Origin: Aquincola tertiaricarbonis
Lineage (GTDB): Bacteria > Pseudomonadota > Gammaproteobacteria > Burkholderiales > Burkholderiaceae_C
Length of the DNA stretch: 64,000 nt
Direction of reading: 5' to 3'
Assembly (NCBI RefSeq): GCF_023573145.1
Contig: NZ_CP097635.1
Coordinates: forward strand, 1,798,001-1,862,000
Part shown: piece by piece, positions 56,353-64,000 of the stretch
Position numbering within the stretch: position 1 is the first letter of the stretch
Layout: the number at the start of each line of letters is the position of its first letter
The notes under the pieces: model-generated
The model's input: the letters and a program-made list of their open reading frames with translations, nothing else
The model's database searches: none
What the model was told of the DNA's origin: nothing
Made by a program: the position numbers and the translations under genes

Positions 56353-56790
56353 CTAGAACAGCTCGATGGAACCGGCGTCCATCTCGTCCTGCGTCACCGG
56401 GTTCGGGCGCAGCGGCGGGGTTTCGACGATCGCGAGGCCCTCCTCGTCGTCGACGCCCCAGGCGTCGGCGGCCAGTCGGTCGGCGCAGTTGCGCAATCGC
56501 TGCATGGTGTGGTTGACCAGCTGCGAGGCCATGTCCTGGAACTGCAGCGCGGTGATGGCCGTGGCCAGGTGCTGCGAGACGGTGCTGGCCGGGTCGTGAT
56601 GCGCTGCCGCCTCACGCAGCTGCTCCAGCGCCGCGTTGGCGCCGTCGAAGCTGGCCATCAGGGTCTCGCAGGCGCCGGACAGCAGCCGCTGCAGGCGTTC
56701 GAGGTCGTTGCAGGCCACCATGAGGTGATCCTGCATCTCGGCATTGGCCAGCAACACGTCGCTGGGTTGGGTCTCTGGAACGTCGTTCAT
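56353..56790 (-). CDS. Mini CheZ-like phosphatase
   Basis: The 145-residue helical protein carries ALQFQDMASQLVNHTMQRL, in which D86 and Q90 match the catalytic Asp143/Gln147 motif of E. coli CheZ (FQD-x3-Q). The extreme C-terminus, TQDEMDAGSIELF, resembles the CheY-binding tail of CheZ. E. coli CheZ has 214 residues; here the long hairpin is shorter. It therefore probably dephosphorylates CheY-P. The gene is first in the che operon, 90 bp upstream of cheY. ATG 56790 is chosen because the earlier frame runs into the divergent promoter. Confidence 0.75.
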   Translation of the reverse strand: MNDVPETQPSDVLLANAEMQDHLMVACNDLERLQRLLSGACETLMASFDGANAALEQLREAAAHHDPASTVSQHLATAITALQFQDMASQLVNHTMQRLRNCADRLAADAWGVDDEEGLAIVETPPLRPNPVTQDEMDAGSIELF

Positions 56791-56972
56791 CGGCTTCGGG
56801 GCTCCGGCTAGGGCGGCGAACTTGCCCGACCGGGCGAACTGCCCGGGCTTGGTTTTCGATGCATGGCATTGTTGGAATGGCCGGCCCGCGGCGAAGCCAC
56901 GATCACCCGTCAAAATGCGCCCCAGTTCACACTTCCCGCCCGGGCGCTCCGGGCGACCGATACTCCGCCGCC

Positions 56973-58124
56973 ATGACCAGCCAGCGTCTGCGCGTTTTGC
57001 ACATCGAGGATTCCGAGCTCGACCACGACCTCGCGCTGGCCTACCTGCGCCGTGGCGGCCTGCAGGTGGACACGCGCCGCGTCGACACCGAGGCCGCTTT
57101 CCGTGAGGCGCTGCAGGAGCCGTGGGACGCCGTGCTGTCCGACTACAACCTGCCCGGCTTCTCGGGGCTCACGGCGCTGGAGATCCTCAACCGCAGCGGT
57201 CTGATGATCCCGTTCATCCTCGTGTCGGGCGAGATCGGCGAGGACACCGCGGTGGAGGCGATGCGCAACGGCGCCAGCGACTACCTGCTCAAGGCCAACC
57301 TGTCACGGCTGGCTCCGGCGCTGGAACATGCGATCGAGACCACCGAGATGCGCCGCCAGAAGGCCGACACCGACCGCGCGCTGGCAGCTTCGCGGCAGCG
57401 GCTGTCCGAGCTGGCGCAGCACCTGCAAACCAGCGTCGAGATGGAACGCGCGGCCATCGCGCGCGAGATCCACGACGACGTGGGCGGCTCGCTCACGGCG
57501 GTCAAGTTCGACCTCGCCTGGATCGCCCGCCACACCGTGAACACCGAGGTGTACGACCGCGTGCAGCAGGCGCTGGAAACCGTCACCTACGCCATCGAGG
57601 CCAGCCAGCGCATCATGCACAACCTGCGGCCGGCCATCCTGGAGCAGGGCCTGGTGGCCGCGCTGCAGTGGATGGCCAACCGCTTCGAAAAGCGCACCGG
57701 CATTGCCTGCACCTGCCGCACCAGCCACGACCTGCTGCCCACGCTGCCGCCCGGCGTGCCGCTGGTGGCCTACCGCACCGCGCAGGAGGCGCTGACCAAC
57801 GTCAGCAAGCATGCGCAGGCTACCCGCGCCTCCATCGACCTGTCGCTGGCGCAGGGCGTGCTGTCGCTCGAGGTCAGCGACAACGGCCGCGGCCTGTCGA
57901 ACGAGGACCTGGCCAAGGCCCGCAGCTTCGGCATCCGCGGTCTGCACGAACGTGCCGGCACCGTCGGCGGCTGGGTGGAACTCAGCAGCGGCGGCAGCGG
58001 TCGAGGTACCACGCTCATCCTGTCGGTGCCGCTGCATGCGCAGCGCAGCACGCCGGGCCGCGACGACGACTTCGACGATGTGAACGAAGAAACACACGAT
58101 CCATCCGCCTGGGGGAAACCATGA
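56973..58124 (+). CDS. Hybrid-type histidine kinase with N-terminal receiver (NarX-like HisKA_3 kinase)
   Basis: A 383-residue soluble kinase. The N-terminal receiver (about 7-120) has D57 (AVLSDYNLPGFSG). A short coiled coil (about 125-160) leads to a HisKA_3 domain with H167 in AIAREIHDDVGGSLTAV, and an HATPase domain with NVSKHAQATRA, DNGRGLSNED and GIRGLHERAGTVGG. Without a TM segment it should sense a signal passed to its receiver by another kinase. Its stop overlaps the start of the NarL-type regulator by ATGA, and its gene is divergent from the che operon. Confidence 0.88.
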   Translation: MTSQRLRVLHIEDSELDHDLALAYLRRGGLQVDTRRVDTEAAFREALQEPWDAVLSDYNLPGFSGLTALEILNRSGLMIPFILVSGEIGEDTAVEAMRNGASDYLLKANLSRLAPALEHAIETTEMRRQKADTDRALAASRQRLSELAQHLQTSVEMERAAIAREIHDDVGGSLTAVKFDLAWIARHTVNTEVYDRVQQALETVTYAIEASQRIMHNLRPAILEQGLVAALQWMANRFEKRTGIACTCRTSHDLLPTLPPGVPLVAYRTAQEALTNVSKHAQATRASIDLSLAQGVLSLEVSDNGRGLSNEDLAKARSFGIRGLHERAGTVGGWVELSSGGSGRGTTLILSVPLHAQRSTPGRDDDFDDVNEETHDPSAWGKP

Positions 58125-58756
58125 TCAAGGTGATGCTGTGCGATGACCACGCGCTGATACGGCGGGGCATCCGGGACACGCTGTCCGACGCCTCCGACAT
58201 CGAGGTGGTGGGCGAGGCAGGCGACTACGGCGAGCTGCGCACGCTGCTGCGCAGCGCCACCTGCGACGTGCTGGTGCTCGACATCAACATGCCGGGCCGC
58301 AGCGGCCTGGACGTGCTGCACGTGCTGAAGGACGAGAACTCGCCCATCAAGGTGCTGATCGTCAGCATGTACCCGGAAGACCAGTACGCCATCCGCGCGC
58401 TGCGCGCCGGCGCGTACGGTTACGTGAACAAGGGCGGCGACCCGCAGATCATCGTGCAGGCGGTGCGCACGGTGTCGCAGGGCCGCAAGTACGTCACGCC
58501 CGAGATCGCGCAGATGCTGGTGGAGAGCCTGACCACCCCGGTGCCCGAGCAGGCGCATGAGAAGCTGTCGGACCGCGAGCTGCAGACCCTGGTGATGATC
58601 GCCAGCGGCAAGCGCCTGTCCGACATCGCCGAGGAGCTGATGCTCTCGCCCAAGACCGTCTCGGTTTACCGCGCCCGGGTGTTGGAAAAGCTGGGGCTGG
58701 CCAACAACTCCGAGCTGACGGTCTACGCGATACGGAACGGGTTGGTGGGGAGTTAA
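58121..58756 (+). CDS. NarL/FixJ-family response regulator
   Basis: The 211-residue regulator has a receiver with D54 (LVLDINMPGRSGLD) and a LuxR-type HTH (KLSDRELQTLVMIASGKRLSDIAEELMLSPKTVSVYRARVLEKLG). A strong purine-rich site GGGGGAAA precedes ATG 58121. It is the partner of the coupled receiver-kinase. Its TAA stop forms a TTAA palindrome shared with the convergent Sel1-like gene. Confidence 0.92.
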   Translation: MIKVMLCDDHALIRRGIRDTLSDASDIEVVGEAGDYGELRTLLRSATCDVLVLDINMPGRSGLDVLHVLKDENSPIKVLIVSMYPEDQYAIRALRAGAYGYVNKGGDPQIIVQAVRTVSQGRKYVTPEIAQMLVESLTTPVPEQAHEKLSDRELQTLVMIASGKRLSDIAEELMLSPKTVSVYRARVLEKLGLANNSELTVYAIRNGLVGS

Positions 58757-59862
58757 CTGCGGCCGGGTGCGCCGACGGCCCTGTGCAGCTCGGCCGACGC
58801 CTTGGGCAGGCTGGGCGTGACGCGCACCGCTTTGGCCGCATCGATCAGGCTCTCGACCTCGCCGTCCCACGGCGGCAGGTCGGCCGGAGGCAAAGGCAGC
58901 ACGCGATCGAGGTTGGGCAGGCGGGTGTCGGGGTGGTGCCGGAGATAGTCGCCGATGGCGCTGTAACGGCGAGCGCGGATGGGGTCTTTGGCGTGACCGG
59001 CTTCAATGTGTCCCTGGTAGTACATAGCGCTGAGACCGTCCGCGCACTGCCGACTTCCGAACTTCACGCCTTCATGGAGGCGCTGGAGCGCCTTGGCAAA
59101 CAAGGATTGCTTCTCAGACCGGTCCGTGGTGTCCCCGACGTCCACCTCATAGGTCAGCCCCAACTCATATGCCGCATCGCCGCTGCCTTGCGCGAACGCG
59201 CACTCCAGCATCTGCCGGCCGATTGGCCGGTTGTTGTAATGGCGGGGTGGCTCGTCAATGAGCGCATCCAGCGCCTTGCCCAACTCGGCCTGCGCATGCA
59301 GGCTGCCCATGTCGGCCGCGCGCTGCCAGAACGCGTAGGCCACCGTGGCGCTGGGCTGCAGCGGGCCCACACCGCTCATGTAGTAATTGCCCATGTTGAA
59401 CCAGGCTGCCGGCACGCCCTGGCGCATCAGGTCTTCGGTCAGGCGAACAGCCTCGTTGGGGTCGAAGGGCACGCCCTTGCCTTCAAGGTACAGCCCCGCG
59501 AGGTTGAACTGGGCTTTCCAGTGCCCGAGGGTCATGGCTTCGCGATACAGCCCGGCGACCTTGCCGTAGTCGATGTACCGAGGGTCCAGGCTGTATTCGT
59601 CGAGGGCCAGTGCCTGCTCGAACAAGGCTTGCGCCTGATCGCTGGGCACCGGGTTGACGGCGGCCTCGTGGCGGCAGGTGAAGATCTTGCGGTAGGGATC
59701 GAAGGCCGGCAGCTCGGTGAAGCGTGGCAGGTCTGCGTGGAGGCGGCGGGCGATGGCTTGAGTCATGGCGTCGCGCTGCCATGCGAGCAGCCCGACTGCG
59801 GCCAACAGTCCCAGCACCGCCAGGACTCGGCGCCAATGCTTCAGCAGGTCAGACGCGGCCAT
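58753..59862 (-). CDS. Sel1-repeat inner-membrane or periplasmic protein, putative immunity protein (shorter copy)
   Basis: A 369-residue protein with an N-terminal signal-anchor (RVLAVLGLLAAVGLLAW) and Sel1/TPR-like repeats such as LYLEGKGVPFDPNEAVRL, NMGNYYMSGVGPLQPSATVAYAFWQRAADMG and HAQAELGKAL. It is strongly related to the upstream gene over nearly its whole length, with the same 1836-bp offset at both ends of the repeat. Sel1-repeat proteins act as Tli5 immunity partners of phospholipase D effectors in Pseudomonas. It is convergent with the NarL-type regulator and shares its TTAA stop. Confidence 0.78.
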   Translation of the reverse strand: MAASDLLKHWRRVLAVLGLLAAVGLLAWQRDAMTQAIARRLHADLPRFTELPAFDPYRKIFTCRHEAAVNPVPSDQAQALFEQALALDEYSLDPRYIDYGKVAGLYREAMTLGHWKAQFNLAGLYLEGKGVPFDPNEAVRLTEDLMRQGVPAAWFNMGNYYMSGVGPLQPSATVAYAFWQRAADMGSLHAQAELGKALDALIDEPPRHYNNRPIGRQMLECAFAQGSGDAAYELGLTYEVDVGDTTDRSEKQSLFAKALQRLHEGVKFGSRQCADGLSAMYYQGHIEAGHAKDPIRARRYSAIGDYLRHHPDTRLPNLDRVLPLPPADLPPWDGEVESLIDAAKAVRVTPSLPKASAELHRAVGAPGRS

Positions 59863-59871
59863 GAGACGAGG

Positions 59872-61707
59872 TCAGGCGCCGCCCGGCCTGGAGGAGTCCG
59901 GCGCAAAGCCTGCACGGCATGCGCGCTCGCAGGCCACCATCAGGCGCCATTGCACTTGGAGCTGCGCACGCTCCGCTTCGGCAAGAACCGGCGCAAGTTG
60001 TTCGCCCAGCGATGGCAGAGGCTCCCCGGCCAGCACAAACGCCTGCCGCCGCCAGCTCTCGCCGGCCAGCGTGCCGTTGAAGACCTTGGCCAGCGGATGT
60101 TCGGCGTTCGTCACCTCAGGCTGCCAGATGCCGCTGGTGGGGCACACCTGCCCATCGACGCAGCACTGATCAGTGGCCTGTGCGATGGCCTGCACCAGGC
60201 CTGCACGGGCGAGATGGTCCGTCAACGGCCGCACGGGCCGGGCGGTCCCCACGAAGCGCCAGTACACGCTGCTGTGGCCTCTGGCGTTCTCGGGGAAGCC
60301 GAAGGCCTGAGGCAGCAGGCCGCTGCTGGCCAGCGATAGGGTCTCGCCTTCGCGGTAGAACAAGGGTGGCGTCTGCGCCAACAGGTCGCGGTCTCGACGC
60401 TCGTAGGTGTCGTCCTGCAGGTGGCGCAAACGCTCGGGCAGGCGGAAGAGCTTCTGCGCGGGCCGCATGGCACTGGCGTGCAGCGGCTGGTAGTAGCCGT
60501 CTTGCGGTGCACGCACCAGGAAGCTTTGACCGTAGCGGTGGTCAACGGCCGCAAACGGCAGGGTGGGCCCTTCGTAGGGCGCGATGGCGTAGCCCTCGGG
60601 CACATGAGCGCGGGTGCGCTGCAGCTCGGCCGAGGCCTTGGGCAGGCTGGGCGTGACCCGCACCGGTTTGGCCGCATCGATCAGGCTCTCGACCTCGCCG
60701 TCCCACGGCGGCAGGTCGGCCGGAGGCAAAGGCAGCACGCGATCGAGGTTGGGCAGGCGGGTGTCGGGGTGGTGCCAGAGGTAGTCACTGATGGCGTGGT
60801 AGCGGTCTTCACGGGCTGGGTCTATAGGTTGGCCTATCTCCAACTTGCCTAGGCCAAAGAGGGCGCTGAGGCTGCCAGCGCAGCGCTGGCTGCCGAACTT
60901 GACGCCCTCGTGGAATCGCTGGAGTGCCTTGAGGAATATTGCTTGCTTGTCGGCAAGGTCGTCCGCATGGGGAACATCAGTTCGATAGCTCATCCCCAAC
61001 TCAAAGGCCGCATCGCCGCTGCCTTGCGCGAATGCGCACTCGAGCATCTCTCGGCCGATGGGCCGGTTGTTGTAATGGCGGGGTGGCTCGTCAATGAGCG
61101 CATCCAGCGCCTTGCCCAACTCGGCCTGCGCATGCAGGCTGCCCATGTCGGCCGCCCGCTGCCAGAACGCGTAAGCCACCGTGGCGCTGGGCTGCAGCGG
61201 GCCGACACCGCTCATGTAGTAATTGCCCATGTTGAACCAGGCGGCCGGCACGCCCTGGCGCATCAGGTCTTCGGTCAGGCGAACTGCCTCGTCAGGGTCG
61301 AAGGGCACGCCGTCGCCCTCCAGGTAAAGCCCGGCCAGATTGAACTGGGCCTTCCAATGGCCCAAGGCCATGGCCTGGCGGTACAGCGCGGCAATCTTTG
61401 CGAAGTCACGCTCCTTGCGCGGGATGCCCCAATCACTCAACGCGACAGCTTCCTCGAACAAGGCTTGCGCCTGATCGCTGGGCACCGGGTTGACAGCGGC
61501 CTCGTGGCGGCAGGTGAAGCTCTTGCGGTAGGGGTCGAAGGCCGGCAGTTCGGTGAAGCGGGGCAGGTCGGCGTGGAGGCGGCGATCGATGGCTTGAGTC
61601 ATAGCGTCCTTCTTCCAGATAAGCACTGTCACCAGGGTCAGTGCGGCAAGAGCCAGCGCGGCACGCAGGATTTTTCGTGCGTACGGCAGGGAGATGGCAC
61701 TCTTCAT
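59872..61707 (-). CDS. Sel1-repeat protein with extra C-terminal domain, putative immunity protein (longer copy)
   Basis: The 611-residue product starts at ATG 61707 (MKSAISLPYARKILRAALALAALTLVTVLI), giving an N-terminal TM anchor. Residues 30-375 match the downstream copy with Sel1 repeats. Residues about 380-611 form an extra domain found only here, with CCVDGQVCPTSGIWQPEV and HPLAKVFNGTLAGESWRRQ. It starts 8 bp after the PLD stop, so co-expression is likely. It may neutralise the PLD effector in the periplasm; the extra domain could have a separate role. Its domain family is not known to me. Confidence 0.75.
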   Translation of the reverse strand: MKSAISLPYARKILRAALALAALTLVTVLIWKKDAMTQAIDRRLHADLPRFTELPAFDPYRKSFTCRHEAAVNPVPSDQAQALFEEAVALSDWGIPRKERDFAKIAALYRQAMALGHWKAQFNLAGLYLEGDGVPFDPDEAVRLTEDLMRQGVPAAWFNMGNYYMSGVGPLQPSATVAYAFWQRAADMGSLHAQAELGKALDALIDEPPRHYNNRPIGREMLECAFAQGSGDAAFELGMSYRTDVPHADDLADKQAIFLKALQRFHEGVKFGSQRCAGSLSALFGLGKLEIGQPIDPAREDRYHAISDYLWHHPDTRLPNLDRVLPLPPADLPPWDGEVESLIDAAKPVRVTPSLPKASAELQRTRAHVPEGYAIAPYEGPTLPFAAVDHRYGQSFLVRAPQDGYYQPLHASAMRPAQKLFRLPERLRHLQDDTYERRDRDLLAQTPPLFYREGETLSLASSGLLPQAFGFPENARGHSSVYWRFVGTARPVRPLTDHLARAGLVQAIAQATDQCCVDGQVCPTSGIWQPEVTNAEHPLAKVFNGTLAGESWRRQAFVLAGEPLPSLGEQLAPVLAEAERAQLQVQWRLMVACERACRAGFAPDSSRPGGA

Positions 61708-61715
61708 GATCGGCT

Positions 61716-63884
61716 TCAAGCCACGCGAAACAGGGGCGAATCGCGTGGGTCATCGTGGGTGTGTATGAGGCTGTGTTCCTCAGGGGCCTTTGCATTGGCT
61801 CCGACCTGCCGCGCCTTGGCGTTCTCGGTCATGCGGTCAGCCCACTTCTCAACTTGCTTATCCAACCGCCCCAGATCCCCCCCATCCAAATCGCTGCCCG
61901 CCAGATTCCCCCAGACACGCCGTCGCGCGTCCTGAGCCAACCGGTGCTCCGCGCTGGCAATGTTGATCTCGCTGTCCACCACCATCGACCGGGCATTGAG
62001 GTTGGCACTGCCCAGGGTGATGAAGCAGTCGTCGATGATCATGAGCTTGGAGTGGATGTAGATCTCGCGGTAGCGCTGCGGGCGGATCTTGTACGGGGAG
62101 TAGTCGCCCTCAATCTCGTCTTTGGCCAGCGCCGTCTTGGTGTCCGGATGCTGCGCCTTGTACTCCGAACGCTCCTGCGAAGCCTGGGCCTCTTGGGCCT
62201 GGTTGTCGCGCGCGTTCACTTGCAGATGCCTCGCCTCGTCGTCGTAGTCGTAGCTCATCAGCATGGCCGCCAAGGTCTTGATATTCAGCTCCTGGAGTTC
62301 TTCACGGATCTTGCTCTGACTGACCCTGGCCGAGCGACGCACCAACCCCTCATTCAACACGGCGCGGCCCTGGTTGTCCGTCACCGGCTTACCGTCCTGC
62401 ACCTGCTCCACCTGCCGGTGGTAGCCCCTGACGCTGGTGGCCTGACCCATTTGCGCCAGGGCGTCGTAGGTGCGGGGCACCATCTCTGATCGCTCGGCCT
62501 GCGGGTGGATCACCATCAAATGCAAGGGCGGCAGCTTGTCCTTGCTGCCACCGGCCTGTCGCAGCAGGTCCAGGGTCCGTTGCCTCAGTTCCTTGATGTA
62601 CTGCACCCACTCCACCAGCTGGAAGTACTGGTTCTCGATGTAGATGTAGCGGCAGGCGTTGGAGCAGGCCTGCACATAGGTCTTGAGGATGGTGGCGTCT
62701 TTGTCCTCCGGCTGGGTGCGCACGACCTGCGCGCGGTGGGGACCCACAGGTTCGGGCACCACCGCCGCACGAGCGGCCGCGAGCGAGGGTTTGGGGCTTG
62801 ACCTGTGCGTGGTCTGCGCCCGGTCCCAGGCCGTGACGAAGTTGCGGTTGATGCAGGCCAGCGCCTGGCCGCGCACCCGCATGGCGTAGTCGCGGTACGG
62901 CTTGAGGTGCCAGGGCTTGGTCCAGCTGGCGCCCTTGCCGAAGGCCACTTCACGGCGCGGATCGTTGTACCGGTGCTCGGGCGTGTCCCAGTAGTCGGTG
63001 ACGCTGTTGAGTCCCATGATGTAGCCACAAGCGTTGAGCTTGGCCGCCGGTTTGGCGCCCTGACCAGGGTGGTAGTCGATCAGCACGGGCTTCTGATGAT
63101 GGGTGGCTGCCAGCCTGAGAGTGGCATCCTCCACCCGGTCGGCCACACCGGGCAGGTAGGCCGATTTCAGTTCGCTGACCGCTTGCTCATCGCTGGCCCG
63201 GAACCGCACCTCGAGATTGGCGATGGCGCCCGATAACGCCGCCTGCCACCAGGCCTTGGCATAAGCGGCACGCACTTCCGCGGTCGTAGGTTTGGCATGC
63301 CGCACCTGCATGCGCGGTGCCGCAGCCCATTGGTCTGCAAAGGCAGGCATCGGCTGCCAGACCCACGGCATGTCGGGGGCGTTGCCCGCGCCCAGGCTGA
63401 CAGCGGGTTTCAAGCGGTCTGCCACACTGGTCCAGGTGCTCCGCTGCTTGGCTGCCCACGCCAGTGGGTTGTTGAGCACGTCCCCATAAACGGCGTCATA
63501 CCAAAGCAGCAACCGAACCTTCACCCCCTCGGCCGCCTTTTGCGCCAGCAAATCGCCATACGGCGTGCCGCGCGGCCAGGTCTTGTAGCCGTCGACGGCG
63601 GGGTCTGTCGTGGGGCTCATGCGCGTGAGCTCCATCGCCGGGTCGAATCCCCAGCACACCAGGTCGATGGTGCTGGTGGCCAGGCGCAGGTCGCGCTCCA
63701 GCGCTTCAAAGCCTTCGCTGCAGATCAGGAACTCGAGGGCGTTGCAGTTGTGGATCGGGTGGGTCTTGACGTCGTTCTCCAGAAACCATTGCATCGTGCC
63801 CTTGCCGATGCGGCTCTGTTCGTTGAGGTGCACCGTCTCCGCACGCTGGGTTTGCTTCAGCAATTTGCTCAGGGGGTTGGTCAT
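61716..63884 (-). CDS. Phospholipase D-family protein, putative T6SS effector (Tle5-type)
   Basis: A 722-residue protein with two HKD catalytic motifs: HQKPVLID (H263, K265, D270) and HSKLMIID (H611, K613, D618), the latter followed by GSANLNARS. It has no Sec signal or TM segment. The long insertion between motifs and the size match Tle5 phospholipase effectors (PldA/PldB). ATG 63884 follows a GGAG box. Two Sel1-repeat genes directly downstream look like Tli5-type immunity genes. It would hydrolyse phospholipids in the periplasm of a target cell. The secretion apparatus is not in the window. Confidence 0.85.
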   Translation of the reverse strand: MTNPLSKLLKQTQRAETVHLNEQSRIGKGTMQWFLENDVKTHPIHNCNALEFLICSEGFEALERDLRLATSTIDLVCWGFDPAMELTRMSPTTDPAVDGYKTWPRGTPYGDLLAQKAAEGVKVRLLLWYDAVYGDVLNNPLAWAAKQRSTWTSVADRLKPAVSLGAGNAPDMPWVWQPMPAFADQWAAAPRMQVRHAKPTTAEVRAAYAKAWWQAALSGAIANLEVRFRASDEQAVSELKSAYLPGVADRVEDATLRLAATHHQKPVLIDYHPGQGAKPAAKLNACGYIMGLNSVTDYWDTPEHRYNDPRREVAFGKGASWTKPWHLKPYRDYAMRVRGQALACINRNFVTAWDRAQTTHRSSPKPSLAAARAAVVPEPVGPHRAQVVRTQPEDKDATILKTYVQACSNACRYIYIENQYFQLVEWVQYIKELRQRTLDLLRQAGGSKDKLPPLHLMVIHPQAERSEMVPRTYDALAQMGQATSVRGYHRQVEQVQDGKPVTDNQGRAVLNEGLVRRSARVSQSKIREELQELNIKTLAAMLMSYDYDDEARHLQVNARDNQAQEAQASQERSEYKAQHPDTKTALAKDEIEGDYSPYKIRPQRYREIYIHSKLMIIDDCFITLGSANLNARSMVVDSEINIASAEHRLAQDARRRVWGNLAGSDLDGGDLGRLDKQVEKWADRMTENAKARQVGANAKAPEEHSLIHTHDDPRDSPLFRVA

Positions 63885-63906
63885 GGCATCTCCAGGCGGT
63901 GATCGC

Positions 63907-64000
63907 TCAGGCGTCGCGCCGATGCTGCTGGTGCCGTTGCGACGGCCCTTGCCCATCGGCACGCACGCCCAGGTTGGCCAGGCGGTGCTCGGTGTGCTGG
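63907..64000 (-). CDS. C-terminal end of an upstream gene (partial, uncertain)
   Basis: One of the open frames at the right edge reads QHTEHRLANLGVRADGQGPS and ends at a TGA (63909-63907), 22 bp before the PLD start codon. It could be the tail of a gene co-transcribed with the phospholipase, such as a VgrG or PAAR adaptor. Only about 30 residues are visible, and two other frames are open too, so the call is tentative. Confidence 0.3.
   Translation of the reverse strand, partial: QHTEHRLANLGVRADGQGPSQRHQQHRRDA

Overview
The window is about 64 kb of very GC-rich DNA, packed with genes: no gap between genes exceeds about 190 bp. Many neighbours are coupled by ATGA/GTGA overlaps. Several orphan tripartite-tricarboxylate ('Bug'/TctC) receptors, SlyX, OpgC and a T6SS-type phospholipase point to a betaproteobacterium of the order Burkholderiales, probably near the Rubrivivax/Leptothrix/Ideonella group. 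That placement is an inference from gene content and base composition. I saw no rRNA, tRNA, CRISPR array, transposase or prophage.

Region 1 (1-20.4 kb) holds transport, sensing and catabolism genes. It contains a truncated MHS-type MFS transporter, a KdpE-like regulator with a short KdpD-like kinase, truD, two tricarboxylate-type receptors beside a TctD/TctE-like pair, and an operon of MBL-fold lipoprotein, ABC ATPase, FtsX-like permease and DUF3299-like protein. An alpha/beta hydrolase, azoR with a divergent LysR gene, and a LysR-controlled operon follow. That operon encodes receptor, RraA-like aldolase, 2-hydroxyacid dehydrogenase, second receptor and SMP-30 lactonase.

Region 2 (20.4-41.3 kb) is the most striking part. 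Thirteen of its fourteen transcription units have a GG-N10-GC element with a TTGC -12 box, the -24/-12 signature of a sigma-54 (RpoN) promoter, placed 29-59 nt before the start codon. The genes behind these elements encode a DUF4142 protein, a membrane hemerythrin, an SDR, three small disordered proteins, a NodU-type carbamoyltransferase, a seven-gene glycosyltransferase operon ending in a UDP-glucuronate decarboxylase-like enzyme, YqjE/YqjD-like membrane proteins, manganese catalase, a CBS-pair protein, a CYP152-type P450 and a YdeP-like molybdopterin oxidoreductase. This looks like a physically clustered RpoN-controlled stress and envelope regulon. No RpoN activator is encoded in the window.

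Region 3 (41.3-49.7 kb) holds VF530 and SlyX small proteins, a chemoreceptor with a sigma-28-like promoter, an SGNH hydrolase whose 3' end overlaps opgC, an AraC regulator and a GH3 lipoprotein.

Region 4 (49.7-58.8 kb) is a chemotaxis cluster: a mini CheZ-like protein, CheY, CheA and two MCPs that share 526 bp of nearly identical signalling-domain DNA. A receiver-histidine kinase and NarL-type regulator pair is divergent from it.

Region 5 (58.8-64 kb) is a Tle5-type phospholipase D effector followed by two tandem-duplicated Sel1-repeat genes, probably an effector-immunity module of a type VI secretion system.
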